Assembly (NCBI RefSeq): GCF_024713975.1
Contig: NC_091102.1
Location: 20,619,001-20,683,000 of the forward strand
Origin: Paralichthys olivaceus
Lineage: Eukaryota; Chordata; Actinopteri; Pleuronectiformes; Paralichthyidae
Direction: 5' to 3'
DNA: 64,000 nt
The notes beneath the pieces are model-generated. The model searched no databases. It was not told where the DNA came from and worked only from the letters and a program-made list of their open reading frames with translations. This document shows positions 53,052-64,000 of the stretch, piece by piece. Within the stretch, counting starts at the first letter, position 1; each line of letters starts with the position of its first letter. A program made the translations under genes and the position numbers.

Positions 53052-53171
53052 AAGTCCCTTTAGTTTGCAGACAGTGTTATCGCACCACATTTGGCCAAGC
53101 GCAAAATCTAGACTTTGAAACTTTTGTGCACAGTCCTTCTGTGTCCACTGTCGGCACGCACTTTGTCCATG

Positions 53172-56100
53172 TCACTGTGGGGCCAGCGGGATGCCTCTGG
53201 CATCAGTGACTTGACCTTCCTGCAGGTTCTTGACCAGTTGTGCTAGCCAGCGCTTGGTGGTGGTGTCGTCCTTCAGCACCTGAGCAAAGGTGCTGTCTTT
53301 CAGCTGGTCGGGCAAACACTGACGCAAGGCTTCTCTGGCTCTGGAAAGGGGAACACAACATGTCAAAAACCAATGTGCTCTTCTGTCATCCTCTTACTAT
53401 GACGCAGACAGCTCATTGTGTTGGTAGGTAACAGAACACTCATAATTTGAAGCACAAACACTCGCTTTCCTTATATGCATTATTGATAATGTATTACTTT
53501 TAGGGATAGTAGCTATAATGGATCTTGGATATATTAACTATCACTATTAGGTTAATAAAATATGGAGTGAAAACTTTTAATGTAACACGCAACAGGAAAT
53601 TGGTAAGCAGGTAAATGCATCCAAAGCCTGTCTAGAGAGGCAGAGCTGTGGCTCTATGTTCCTCTATAAAAGGTCCAGTGTGTAAGATTCTGGTTTGATC
53701 CATAAGCAAAAATAGAGTATAAAATAATCACATCTTAATGATGTTTTCATCAGTGTTTAATGATCTGAATGTATAAAGAGTTTCGTTTTCATTAACCCAT
53801 AATGAGCCATTTAAGCTAAATTTACATTATATTCTATGGAGTCTGCCATGTTGCACCATCATGTTTCTACAGCAGCCAACAATGGACAAACCATACACTG
53901 GCTATAAAGACCTTTTTAGTGTTTATGATGACTGAAGGTCACCATAGGTCCCCCCAAAACACTTGGACGGGGAGGGCACGAGATGTCAGTAAATCAGACA
54001 AACTGAACCTTCAAAATGACTGATCAGTCATCCAACAAATATTCTTCTGTAAATAGAATTCAAACATAGACAGATTCTGTTTTGTGACCCTCATAATCAA
54101 CTACAGAGTTTCTAACTATATTCAGTCATGTTTGATTGGATACACTCCTCTGTAATTGTGGGCAGTTTTTCTCTCCTTCCTCATCTGAATAATTAATATT
54201 GATTTAGCCCTTAACCTCAATTTTATAAACTTATGAAACATATGTTTTATTTTGTTTCTGACCTCACAAAGTGCTCCTATGACCATCCATTACAGGGTTT
54301 CTGCGGGTTTCTGCAATCTAGTTAGATTTAAGACTTTTTAAGACCATAATAAATGAAAATTAAGACAAACTATGCATACCAGAAAAACATTTCTCTCTAA
54401 AGAACACACAAAAAAGAAAAAACCTAATTTGATACATCTATACCAAGCATATTTTAGACCAGAGGTCATAATATTTGAATATATTTAAGACTTTTAAAGG
54501 TCTTTAGATGATGTTTGGGTGATCACCTGCAGAGCTGCATCATTGAGATCAACTCTCATTTTGACAACAATTAAGTGGCCTGGTGAGTTTAAACCAGTTT
54601 TCAGCAGTGTTGTCCATACCTTTTATGGAGGTTGCAAAGCCCGGTAAAACTGGCCTCTAATCACAAAACCACTAGTGATTTAAATTGCCCTGTGTAGAGG
54701 AAATCAAAAAAAGCTAGCTGTTGTGCAGACTGGTATAATAGAACTGTCGTGTCTTATCCACACTTTGGTGCTCCTGTGTCCAAGACCTGGTAAATGTACA
54801 TTTTTGATGGTGCAGCAAAATTTCAGCATTTGCATGGTAGCTAGCAGTTAGTTAGTTAGTATGGCTAGCATTATTAGCATAGTAGTGACGTGCTGTTTAG
54901 TCTGTAGACTATATAAAAACTGTGAGTAATTGTGATGTCTCTGGTTTAACAGCACTGAGGTTGGCAAGTGGGCAGGTGTGTGTTTTTTTCCCTTCAGGAC
55001 ACCATTAAAGAAAATAGCTGTTGCCAGTTATATTAATGTTAAAAGTGTGTGTATGTGTATATATATATTCAACATTTAACTAACAGTCACCACTGAATAT
55101 GAGGCATGACCCATAGCTCCTCCTAGTGGCAACTGCTAATGTTCTTAAAGTTCCATTCTCTCTCTAGTTCAAAGTTTCCAGGGTTGTGAGGGACTAAACG
55201 CCAAAATATTGCACATATTACCTTTCTGTCGAAAACCAAAGTTAAAGGAAACCACATAAAGTTAACTGTATCTGTTGAACACTGCTCTACCTGAGATTAT
55301 CTGAGAGGCGAAGGTAGCAGCGAACAACATGCTTCAGCAGACGTGCTGATGGTTCTTTTGAGAGCTGCAACACCATTTTGCCCTGTGAAGACAAAGATGG
55401 AGATGACACAATGTCTTTTGTTATCGATGCAAAGTGTTCCCCTATGCAGAGTGACTACAAAAGGGAAATCTAATTTAATTCTGATGTTTCTAAAGGGGCA
55501 CTTACAAGGATCATAGCCACATGGGAAAAACGTTCGTAAGTCTGACATATGTATGCCAGCCCTGTGTCATCCAAGAGAATCTTCTGAAGTATGAAAGTTG
55601 CAACCTGCAAAACAAAAAGTGAAGGATGGTGAGCTGTACAACCCTGCCAGGCACTGATACAAACACAGTATTCCATTTTCTAACTTTTCTAACTTAATTT
55701 AAGATTTAAACATTTGTTAAATTGGAACTATATAAGTGTACACAGTTCAATAAAAAGCAACAGAGTTGAATATGGTTTGCCTTATAGATAAGTGTCTGTA
55801 AAGCAGCTGTAATGCTTAAAATACCGTCTTGGATAGTTCACTGCCTGATTCCATAATACGGAGACACAGCGGGATGATTTCAGTGGTGAGGAGGAAGTTA
55901 ATCACTTCTTGTTCATCTGTTTTCACCAAAGCACCTGCAATATATACAGAGACATCTTGTTGAGAATCATGGAGACACTGGTGTAAATGATGCAAATTCA
56001 TAAAGCAACAGCAGAGTTACCGATGACTCCAAGGCTGGTGAGTCGCAGGTACTCAAATGGCCGTGTTTTGCTCACAGTGTGCAGGAAGGGGTAAAGGAAA

Positions 56101-57446
56101 AGAGGAATGTGAGCAGCGAGAAAAGCCGACCTGGTGAGGAACAAAGAATCAAAAGAACTTTAATTAATCTTAACTCAGAGGACACAGAAAATATGTAAAC
56201 TGCAATATGACATTGGCTTTTTACTTGTGACTTTGCTGACACCCAGAGCAATAAGGACTGTATCAAGTCTCTTAATATTAAAAACCAAATCATTTCATGA
56301 GAAACCAGGATTAAAGCCCGAGCTTGTGTTTTGTGGACTTAAACAGTTCACCCACCCCCTCCATCAGGATAATTTTAGGGGGAAATGTGGTTGAGAATTT
56401 GGAGGAAGGTAAAAACAAAAGAAAAGAATTTTCCAGGCAAAAGTTTAACTCACTTAACAGTTTCATTTAACTTTATCTATTTATTCATTTACATTAAGAA
56501 AAAATTATAATTAATGAAACTAATATATCATAAAGCATCACTTCACTTACAGATCAACATATGAAGTTTCATGACAAAAAAAACAAACACATTTCAAAAT
56601 GATTATCAAGATCTGCTCCAAAAACGAAATATTTACAGATGTTTCCACTTTCAGACATTTCAGCAAGTTCAGAAATCATTCTGTTGATGTAGAGGAAGAA
56701 AATCCTTCTGTTCTGTACATGACGTGATCGAAGTTAAATCTTTTTGTATAGAAATCATTTGCAATTTTCCCTTGTGTCATTACCGTGTTTCAGGGTGCGA
56801 GGCGACACACTGCAGAAGTGCCAGGGCATTGCACACTCGGTTAGACTGGTGAGCCGTCAGCGTGGGTGGATTTATAGATGGATAGATGTTCACAATCTCC
56901 TGATAAAAACAAAATCAGATGAGGGAAAAAAATATCAGTTCAACCTATAATTGAGGCCACAACGATATTACAAACTAGTCAATGGGACGTGGTTCATACC
57001 TGCAACAGAGCAGCAATGGTGCCACAGGAGTGCCAGAGCATCGGAGCCAGGTCTGGCACCGATTCACGTTTCTTGCTCAGCTCCAGCAAAGCGTTCTCTC
57101 TGGTCTCTGGACTGGAGAGCTCATTGATCCACTGGTAGATCTTCTCCCGGTCCACCTGGGCAAGAGCTGTCACATTAGTCACAGCCTGTAAAACAAAGGG
57201 TCAACGCATTCATCGTTACCAGCCAATTAAATCTTAATCATAATGAGAGACCTTATTACAGAGTGGAAACACGAGGCGGAATAAAACAAGGACACGTTTT
57301 ACACTCAGGTGCAGATGAGTACGATGGTTTTAACAACTTGAAACCAACTTAAAGAGAAATAAAAGGGGGACGTGCATGTTTTGATGTTGCTCCCGCTACA
57401 GTGCGTTAGGCTGATTTAAGATACTCACTGCTCCAGTCGCCAGCAT
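53172..57446 (-). CDS. cnot9: CCR4-NOT complex subunit 9
   Basis: Eight coding exons on the minus strand: 57446-57429, 57185-57000, 56899-56784, 56130-56021, 55934-55825, 55604-55506, 55382-55291, 53340-53172. All GT-AG and in phase; 299 aa, the same length as human CNOT9 (RQCD1). From residue about 16 ([20 protein letters not shown]) to the end it is almost identical to the vertebrate protein, which folds as armadillo-like helical repeats. CNOT9 sits on the CNOT1 scaffold of the CCR4-NOT deadenylase and binds tryptophan-containing partners such as GW182 to promote mRNA decay. The short divergent N-terminus starts MLATGAVTN. One residue in exon 7 differs at a strongly conserved place (SDNL where I expect SDNP). 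The gene is head to head with usp37. Confidence 0.97.
53667..54013 (+). mobile_element. MITE copy C
   Basis: Left end AAAAGGTCCAGTGTGTAAGA, interior TATGGAGTCTGCCATGTTGC, right end TCAGACAAACTGAACCTTCA. The ends are inverted repeats of each other and match copies A and B. The element lies in cnot9 intron 7, the gene's longest intron. Confidence 0.75.
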
Positions 57447-58041
57447 CGTCTGAAGCTCTTAGGTCTCCGATGTGTGCGGGAAAAACTAATATATCACCTG
57501 CAGCGTAGCGGCAAAATCAAATCCAGATACAATTAATTAAACAAAGTTGGCGTGACTAACACAGCACGGCAGCTAACCTAAGCTAACACGAGCTAGCTGC
57601 TAAACGTCTTGACAAATGAGCTAGGAGCGTGCGTCGAAACTCCAAGCAACATATCTTCGTTTAGCTCCGAGAATAAAAGGTTAACATCCTCGTTCATGTG
57701 TGTCGCGTGACCCCCTCGAGCTCCAATTCAGAGATATTGAGTGAAGAGCTAAACGCGCTAACGACTTTTTGTTCGGCAATGGTGGCAGCCTTAATACAAA
57801 CGTTCGAAGGTGTCGCGAGAGTTGGGCGCGACGTACTCTCGGTTTGCATTTCCGTGGTAAATTTTCACATTCCCGCCATCATCGCGCAGCGCTGCGAGGC
57901 GTCGTGTGCGGGTCCACTGTCAACAACACACGCACTGGGGGAGCAGGTGAATGCCGGCAAAACAAACTTTCTGCTCTCGGAGGACCTACGAAGCCCCTGT
58001 CGCGATTTAAACGTTTCAGGAACCGCACACATCATCGACAG
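57447..58041. promoter_or_regulatory. Shared cnot9/usp37 promoter and usp37 exon 1
   Basis: CpG-rich sequence (TCGCGAGAGTTGGGCGCGAC near 57.81-57.83 kb, CGCGCAGCGCTGCGAGGCG near 57.88-57.90 kb) between divergent genes. The word TCTCGCGA-like GTCGCGAGAG at about 57812 resembles the bidirectional housekeeping element. On the plus strand a donor, CGACAG|GTAAAG, ends a likely noncoding usp37 exon at 58041; the next exon opens at 58979 after TTTTTCTTGTTCAG. Start sites are inferred, not seen. Confidence 0.55.
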
Positions 58042-58978
58042 GTAAAGACATTTGGCGATAAAATCAAACTGCGATAGCGTTTCATCACCAAATTACATGC
58101 AGGCGAATTAGCCAGTTAGCTAGCTCCCGCTAGCCTGCTAGCCGACTTGCTAATGTCGGCCTCCTCCATCCATTCAGCGCCTGTAGAGGAGGGGACGACA
58201 TTACCTGCATCCCAGAGTGTCACCCATCTTCATAACTTTGCTGGATTTGCACATGTCCGTGGCTGTGCTGCTTTGGGCTGAAAGAAGTCATCGGTAGATG
58301 CAACTTATAAACGCTGGTTGTTGTGTGTTGTGTCCACTCGCTCTTCTTTGCTGCCGCGATACACATAAGACCATTCTGGCTAATTTGATGGCTAATGCAA
58401 ACACAGGCTACACGGGCTTGTGAATGGCACCGTTAGCCAGCTAACAAGCGCAGTGTGACCCGCTCCATTCTGCAAATGTGTCCACCGTTTATTTCTCAGA
58501 GCGGTTCTTCCTGTGCGTGTGTTACAACGAGCTATGCACCGTTAGCTGTCGTTTGGCTGTGTGTTGTGATTTTTACACTAGCGATGCTTTGGTCAGCATG
58601 TGCTACCCACTTCTGTGTAATTGTTGTGTCGGTTTAGTAACTGGTAAGTAAACTCTGAAATGTTGTGTAACACCCCTGTTAACGTCAGTGTTAACAAATC
58701 TTGCTTGCACTCGATTGTGTGTTAACCGAGTAACATGTTTGCTAATAACTTCTGATCAGTTTGCTTTCATTTAGCTTGTCAGCGCGCTGTTATGTCAACT
58801 GTCTATGGAGCAGTAACAGTTCATGACAGAGAGTTTTGTTCATAGACTTAAGCTATTTAGTAATTTGTGTGTAACGGTGATCAGACACACCTTATTAAAG
58901 CACATGAGTTATAGTCCTCTATACAAGCTTAGCATTGAAGTTTATATTGGCGCTGTTAATAAGATTTTTCTTGTTCAG

Positions 58979-59033
58979 GATTTGTTTGGTCACAAGTCCC
59001 AGCCTTCAAAGTGCACCAACTGGATAGTAAGCC
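58979..59033 (+). other. usp37 5' UTR part of exon 2
   Basis: A good acceptor (TTTTTCTTGTTCAG) ends at 58978, so 55 bases of leader precede the ATG at 59034. The leader contains no upstream ATG. Confidence 0.6.
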
Positions 59034-62000
59034 ATGGCAACCATAGTGCCCAAACTCTCCAGCGGTGGTGCGGTTAAGATCCGCTTTTCTAGCATGGACC
59101 TGGGCACCACCAGATGGAAAGAAGGAACCTTCGAGATACTGGAAAAGGACAACAAAGTCAACCTCTGCCTTAGGTTCAACTGTGGTGGCGCCTCCAAAAC
59201 GTTCCAGGTATTATTCAGTTTGTTTCGTCTGTACTTATTCAATTGCAATTCAACCGTAAAGGCATTGCTTTGGTCTCGGAAACAGTATATTTTGTGCCAT
59301 TTTTCAATGTACTATTTTTTTTTTACTCTTTTTTTGGAATTTCACACGTAGAATTAGATCAGACTAGTCATGGATTGTTGATGTGTGTCGTTAATGGGGA
59401 AAAGACATAGCAGTTGTTGGCTTCTACAACGGGCAGTAAGATTCCACTTAATTATCTGCCCGTTGCTTTGCCCTTTATTATTTTGTCACTTTCAATGGTT
59501 TCAAAGACATTTGCAGTAGCAATACTGTAACATGGACAGACATGATTCCTATGTTAGGAACACACAACAGTGATGCTCCACTCATCATGAGCTGGTTGTG
59601 CACTAACCAGAAGGTCCATGGTTCGATCCCCAACTCCTCCTGTCAACATGTTAAAGACACTGAACAGTGTGTCAATGCTGTGTGTTAAGCTGCTTTCAGA
59701 AATGCACTGAATTCTGAAGATCCTCCGCAGTTTCGATGTTAGGACTCAATGTAGCATCACAAATGTCCAAGTGAGAGCCTCCGTAGATTCTGCAGACTTT
59801 CTCCAGTCAGCCCCCCCAATATAAAGTCAGCAGAAAGTCTTGAGGAGCTGATGTTAGAACACAGCAGGAGATCATCTACTGGATTCACAGCGAGTGGGGG
59901 ATTGATGACGCCACTAACACACGACAGGTGTAAATAAAAACATTTTAAAAACAATATCTCAAGATGAAAAAGCAGATGTCAAGAAAGTATATGTTTTATT
60001 TCCCAAATGTAATTAGCCTTAGAGTAATATATATTAGGCTTTTTTTCACTGAAGAACTTTGGCAGGTCACAGCAGATAAAGCTGCTTGTGGACAGTCGGC
60101 CAGAAAGAGGATTTCACTCAGACATTTAAGTTCACATGTACACCTCCTTTGGAGAAATGTGGAGGATCTCCGGAGTTCAGTGCATCTCCGAAAGCAGAGT
60201 TCAAGTTCAATGGGAACCAATCATCAAAGTACTGTAGAAATTCAGACTAAATCTTAATGAGCTGTAGCCAGGTTAGTCATGCTTCCTGGTGAGATGGAAG
60301 GAGAGAGGGCACCCTAACATGAGCAAACCCACTCACTCACAAGCTATGGGGTCATGTGTAAGAATTTAAATGTAAGCGCAAGTTGTTTTGTTTTCCTTTC
60401 AGCTGAACCAGAACGTGAAGAACATCAACCAGAATCTGAGTCGAATCATGTTGACATTGAAGGACAACAGCGTCATCGTGCTGGATAAGATGCCTCCGAC
60501 GTTGGTTCAGAAGACTAAAGAATACCTGGAAAAGCTGAAGCAGGGAAAACCAAGTAATTGTACCACTTCTTATTTTGAACAATTTCATATTGATAACTAT
60601 AGTTTATAATTTTACTTAAGTTAATATAGAACTTTAAAGATGTGTCTTTTTTTCCAACAGCTGACATCTCTTCAGCCACTTATTTGGATGTGAAGCATCA
60701 TAGCCAATGTATTGGGTTATATTAAATTAATTGCATTACTTAGTGACTTTAACAAAGCCTCAGCTAAACAATTGGCTGTTCCCATTCAAGTAATTGTAAT
60801 GTTGTATTTCATTGTGATGTATTTCCACAATGTCCTGTATATTTTGATGTTGCTAGTTTTTCCTGTTCCTTCTACTCTTGACTATATGAAGTTAGAGAAT
60901 ATAGTAGGTGACTTCCCTTATTTCTTGTCACGCAGGATGTTCCCACCCCAGATATGATAGTACTCTGGTTCCAGTGGTATTACATATGACTTATGAAAAT
61001 AGTAATACATATGTAATTTGTTTTAAAATTCACTGATATTGTTGGTTGACAATTTAATAATTACAGCTCAAACCGCCAATTATATCAAAATTACAGCAAT
61101 TCAATTAAATTTAATCAGTTTCTCTTGCTGCAGCTATAGTCTGTGCTAGTAAAAAGCAAAAATATTATGTGGTTTTGCCAGGAGGAGATTGATAATCCTA
61201 GACTGAAATGTTCAGAGAAAAATGTAATTTCTTTGCCCTGACCGATTTTTCTTCTTCTTAATTTTGTAGTTTTAAAGTCATCCCACGGAAGTGCAAACTT
61301 CAGTGTGCTTGGGAACCGCTCTGTGAAAAATGATGCCAATCCATCAGGAGAGAGACAGGTAAGCAACAACACTAAACTGTATTTTCATTTAAACATTCAG
61401 ATAAGCTTAGTTTAACTTAGATATCCTAATTTCTCATATGTTCCAGACAACACCAAGGCGGCAGAGTGCAGAAACCCGAGATGAGACAACACCGCGGAAG
61501 CCTCTTGGCAGTCCAAGCAGAGCAGCCTCCACTCCCACTCGTACTGGACTCTCTGAGAACAGGTATGATGGTATGATACCAGAGGTAAACCTGATCTTGT
61601 TAAACAGGATTTGATGTAATAATGCTTCACATTCATTTATTCAAAGGTAATAAGTTTATCCCAAATTCTATTTGATTTAATATCAGATAACTCTTAACAT
61701 AACTAGTGTGGTGTTGATGAAATAGAAACAGACATATTAAAATATATATATATATTTCTTTGTTTTGCTTATGTTTGTTGTTTTATCATTTATCTGTGGC
61801 ATTACACCTGACACCACATAAAGTCAAATCACAATATAATTTCTACCCAGTTCAGAAAGAAGTTCAGAAGTTCAGTTCACTCTTGTCACAGATATTGTTC
61901 TCACTCTTGTCTCTTAGGAGTGAGAAGAGAAAGAGACTCCTTAATTCTGAAAGTGACCTGACCGAGGACTACCCCAAGGAAAATGACTCTTCAAGGTAAA

Positions 62001-63723
62001 ATAAAACACCTCACTGCCCAAACTGAACTTTAGTGGTGTTACCTGACTTATGCATCTTTTTTTCTTGCTAATGTGATGATAAGACATATACCAGAAAGTT
62101 GATCTGTTTTCAGACATGCACTGGACTCTGCAGTTCCTCTGCATTTTCTCTGGAGTAGACGCATGTGTGAACGCAATTGTCAGAGAAAGATGCTCTGCCG
62201 TTTCTGCGGACTTAATCCAACTGACCTAGTATAGTAGTTGATGTGTGAACACAGCAGGGGATCCTCGCTTGATTCACCGCAAGTGAGTGGGGGTGTGTGA
62301 TGCTTCTACTGTGCGAGAGATGCAAAAAACGAATATCTCCCAGTGAAAAAGCGTCATCTTACACATGACACAGGCGAAGATGCCAAGAGGGTTCGTGGTG
62401 ATAAGAGCCGACAACAGTGTTGTGGTGCTGTAAACATGATCTTGGCAGCAGAGTTACTGTGTCACTTCCTGCCTCTGTCTGCTGCACCTGGCTGCTCCTC
62501 CCCTCGTCTGAATAATGCGGGGGATTTGATGCTGTTGTGAACGTGTCTGTGCAGAGAACCTCGCGCTGCGTTGTGCATGTGTGAAAGGTAAACTCTGTTC
62601 TCTGGATTTTACCCAGAGGTCATGTCTGAAAACAGCTTTAGTTATGCATTGCTCTTACTGGAAAAAAGATAGAACCTCATATTGTTGATAAATGTGTCGA
62701 CAAAAACGTAATTTTTTTCTTCACAAGTTTAAATCTTCTGTTTTCACAGTCAAATGATCAAAAATATTTCTACATTTTCTCAGCAACAACAAGGCCACTT
62801 CAGACCCATCCAGGAAGTTTTTACTGAGCTGCAAAGAAAAGCTGAAGCAGGGAGAAGAGAACAGGAACTCAGGTAAACTTCTTTGTCCACAGCTCAGTGG
62901 CAGCACCATCTAGTGAATATTCTTTAATTATCTCCATCAAGGTCTTTTTGTTTGTTTGTTTTTTTGTCAACAGGATTATGCAAAAATTACTAAGCCGTTT
63001 TCTCCAAACTTGGATTGGGCATGTGCTGCGCAATAATCCATTCAAATTTGGCGTGAATCCAGTTCAGGAATTTTTTTATCACCTTGCTTAATATTTGGAA
63101 AGAGGGTAGTTTTCAACATTTTTGTCAATTTCTCCAGAAATAATTTGTGAATCTTAATGTAAGAAATTGGACACATTTATGATGTGGAGATCATTCCAGT
63201 TACCTCAATTTCACCTCTAAAAATGATGTGGCTTTGCAGTTTTGACTTAGTTTTTCAGTTGTGTTTGTTGTTGAATTTATCTACATAACCTCAAGAGATT
63301 TACAACACTTGTCTAACAACCTTGTTCAAATTTGAGGCCTTAAACAGTCTTTCTTATCATCAAACTTTTTTTCATTCTGCTCAGCTCCACTGGGTTCAAC
63401 TCCCCTTCAGCCATCTTCGTTCTACGGCAGCCGATCTGTGACGAAAGACTACAGCCAGAGCCACTCTTTTCTGGACAGGTAGATTCCCTTAGTGGTCAGC
63501 TAAAATAAAGAAGTCAGCAAGTTCTAAGTCGGGCGTTGACACTTCCTCTGTTTGAAATTCTTCTCAGACCCTCCAGTACTGCACAGACCACCACAGCCAA
63601 GAGAAGCCTTATTCTGCCCAACCACTCCACACCCTTCAAGAAGGTGCGTCCCTCTCTGGACTATGGCGGCTGGTACAAGCAGAGGCCCTCCACTCTGGCA
63701 CAGCCTCAGCCTCCACTGCAAGG
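59034..63723 (+). CDS. usp37: Ubiquitin carboxyl-terminal hydrolase 37, N-terminal part
   Basis: Eight coding exons are in the window: 59034-59207, 60403-60553, 61270-61358, 61447-61562, 61918-61995, 62784-62872, 63385-63478, 63568-63723, all GT-AG and in phase. They encode 315 residues plus two bases, about a third of the human 979 aa. The first two exons make the PH-like domain (RWKEGTFEILEKDNKVNL...LMLTLKDN-type core). A basic/serine-rich disordered region follows, including EKRKR at 179-183 and EDYPKENDSS at 193-202. The last exon ends at LQG, just before the place where the catalytic Cys box (GNTCY) begins in the family, so the protease domain and ubiquitin-interacting motifs are beyond the right edge. 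USP37 deubiquitinates cyclin A and opposes APC/CDH1 at the G1/S transition. The ATG is in a strong context (GCCATGG). Confidence 0.95.
59583..59700 (+). mobile_element. Partial SINE copy
   Basis: GCACTAACCAGAAGGTCCAT then GGTTCGATCCC, a near-perfect tRNA B box at 59620-59630, followed by GACACTGAACAGTGTGTCAA. This is the middle part of the SINE family seen at 2.94 and 41.7 kb. It lies in usp37 intron 2. Confidence 0.6.
59700..59990 (+). repeat. Repeat family R2, copy 1
   Basis: Contains GAACACAGCAGGAGATCATC, GATTCACAGCGAGTGGGGGA and, at the end, AATATCTCAAGATGAAAAAG. The same ordered words occur at 62.11-62.42 kb. There is no coding frame. It resembles a non-autonomous DNA transposon but I could not define its ends. 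usp37 intron 2. Confidence 0.55.
62110..62590 (+). repeat. Repeat family R2, copy 2
   Basis: Contains GAACACAGCAGGGGATCCTC, GATTCACCGCAAGTGAGTGG and AATATCTCCCAGTGAAAAAG in the same order as copy 1, and continues further with CpG-rich sequence to about 62.59 kb. usp37 intron 6. Two copies of one family thus sit within 2.4 kb in the same gene. Confidence 0.55.
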
Positions 63724-64000
63724 GTAAGAACCAGCCAGATAGGCTCTGTAAAATGTAAAGAGAGAATAGATTGAAAACACTTAATACCGTGAAAAATAAA
63801 AAAAAATGTAGCACGGATAAGAAGCTGATTTAGCTCAAAGACGAGACAAAATCTGTCTCCAAAAGTCAGTTTTGTGGTTGTGATTTATGCGATTTACCTT
63901 TACACAGTTGGATAATGATACTAAACATTAATATGACATTGTGAATACCAGGTGTATGTTGTCAAAGTGCTTCTTTTTTCGAATGTGCTTATACTCTTTT

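Noticed and set aside
57698-58045. 115-codon plus-strand frame in the cnot9/usp37 promoter
   Set aside because: Lies in CpG-rich leader and runs across the putative usp37 exon 1 donor; no recognisable domain, and CpG-rich DNA is often stop-poor.
60661-60690. Possible extra usp37 exon after TTTTTTTCCAACAG
   Set aside because: The acceptor is good, but no donor keeps the phase needed by the next exon (phase 1), and direct joining of 60553 to 61270 gives a continuous family-like protein.
1-64000. CRISPR array, operon, prophage or other prokaryotic system
   Set aside because: No regularly spaced palindromic repeats, ribosome-binding sites or tightly packed same-strand genes; all coding sequence is intron-split vertebrate type. 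The tandem array at 23.6-24.4 kb has units too long and too uneven for CRISPR.

Overview
This is nuclear DNA from a vertebrate, almost certainly a ray-finned (teleost, probably percomorph) fish. Genes are split by GT-AG introns and the six proteins are vertebrate orthologues. The introns are compact, and the intergenic DNA holds microsatellites, tRNA-derived SINE copies, a decayed Tc1-like transposon, LINE 3' ends and MITE-like repeats of types common in fish genomes. There is no prokaryotic or organellar signal, no CRISPR array and no viral gene.

Layout, left to right. 1-10.5 kb: gene-poor and repeat-rich, with only a weak candidate promoter/first exon near 7.3-7.7 kb. 10.7-17.3 kb (minus): cyp27a1, mitochondrial sterol 26-hydroxylase, 9 coding exons, complete (520 aa). 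19.4-22.8 kb (minus): bcs1l, mitochondrial AAA chaperone, 7 coding exons, complete (420 aa). 25.75-33.6 kb (plus): znf142, a C2H2 protein with close to 40 fingers, 7 coding exons (1708 aa). 37.2-47.7 kb (minus): plcd4, phospholipase C delta-4, 15 coding exons (755 or 758 aa depending on the start). 53.2-57.4 kb (minus): cnot9 (rqcd1), CCR4-NOT subunit, 8 coding exons (299 aa). 59.0-63.7 kb (plus): the N-terminal 8 coding exons of usp37; the catalytic domain lies beyond the right edge.

I read every exon boundary on the coding strand. All introns are GT-AG, phases join without frameshift, and each conceptual protein is close to the length of its human orthologue. The order and relative orientation match the human 2q35 block as I recall it (USP37-CNOT9-PLCD4-ZNF142-BCS1L-...-CYP27A1, read in reverse). 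The exception is that RNF25, STK36 and TTLL4 are not found in the 2.1 kb between cyp27a1 and bcs1l. The genes are neighbours by conserved synteny, not an operon. Two head-to-head pairs (bcs1l/znf142 and cnot9/usp37) probably share promoters, and znf142/plcd4 converge.

I did not find a new biological system. The points most worth checking are: a plcd4 3' splice site whose whole pyrimidine-tract region is a (TG)n(CG)n microsatellite; an overlapping uORF at the plcd4 start; substitutions at usually constrained motif positions in plcd4, usp37 and cnot9; a three-copy MITE family; a roughly 160-bp-period tandem repeat; and a possible unannotated first exon at 7.3 kb.
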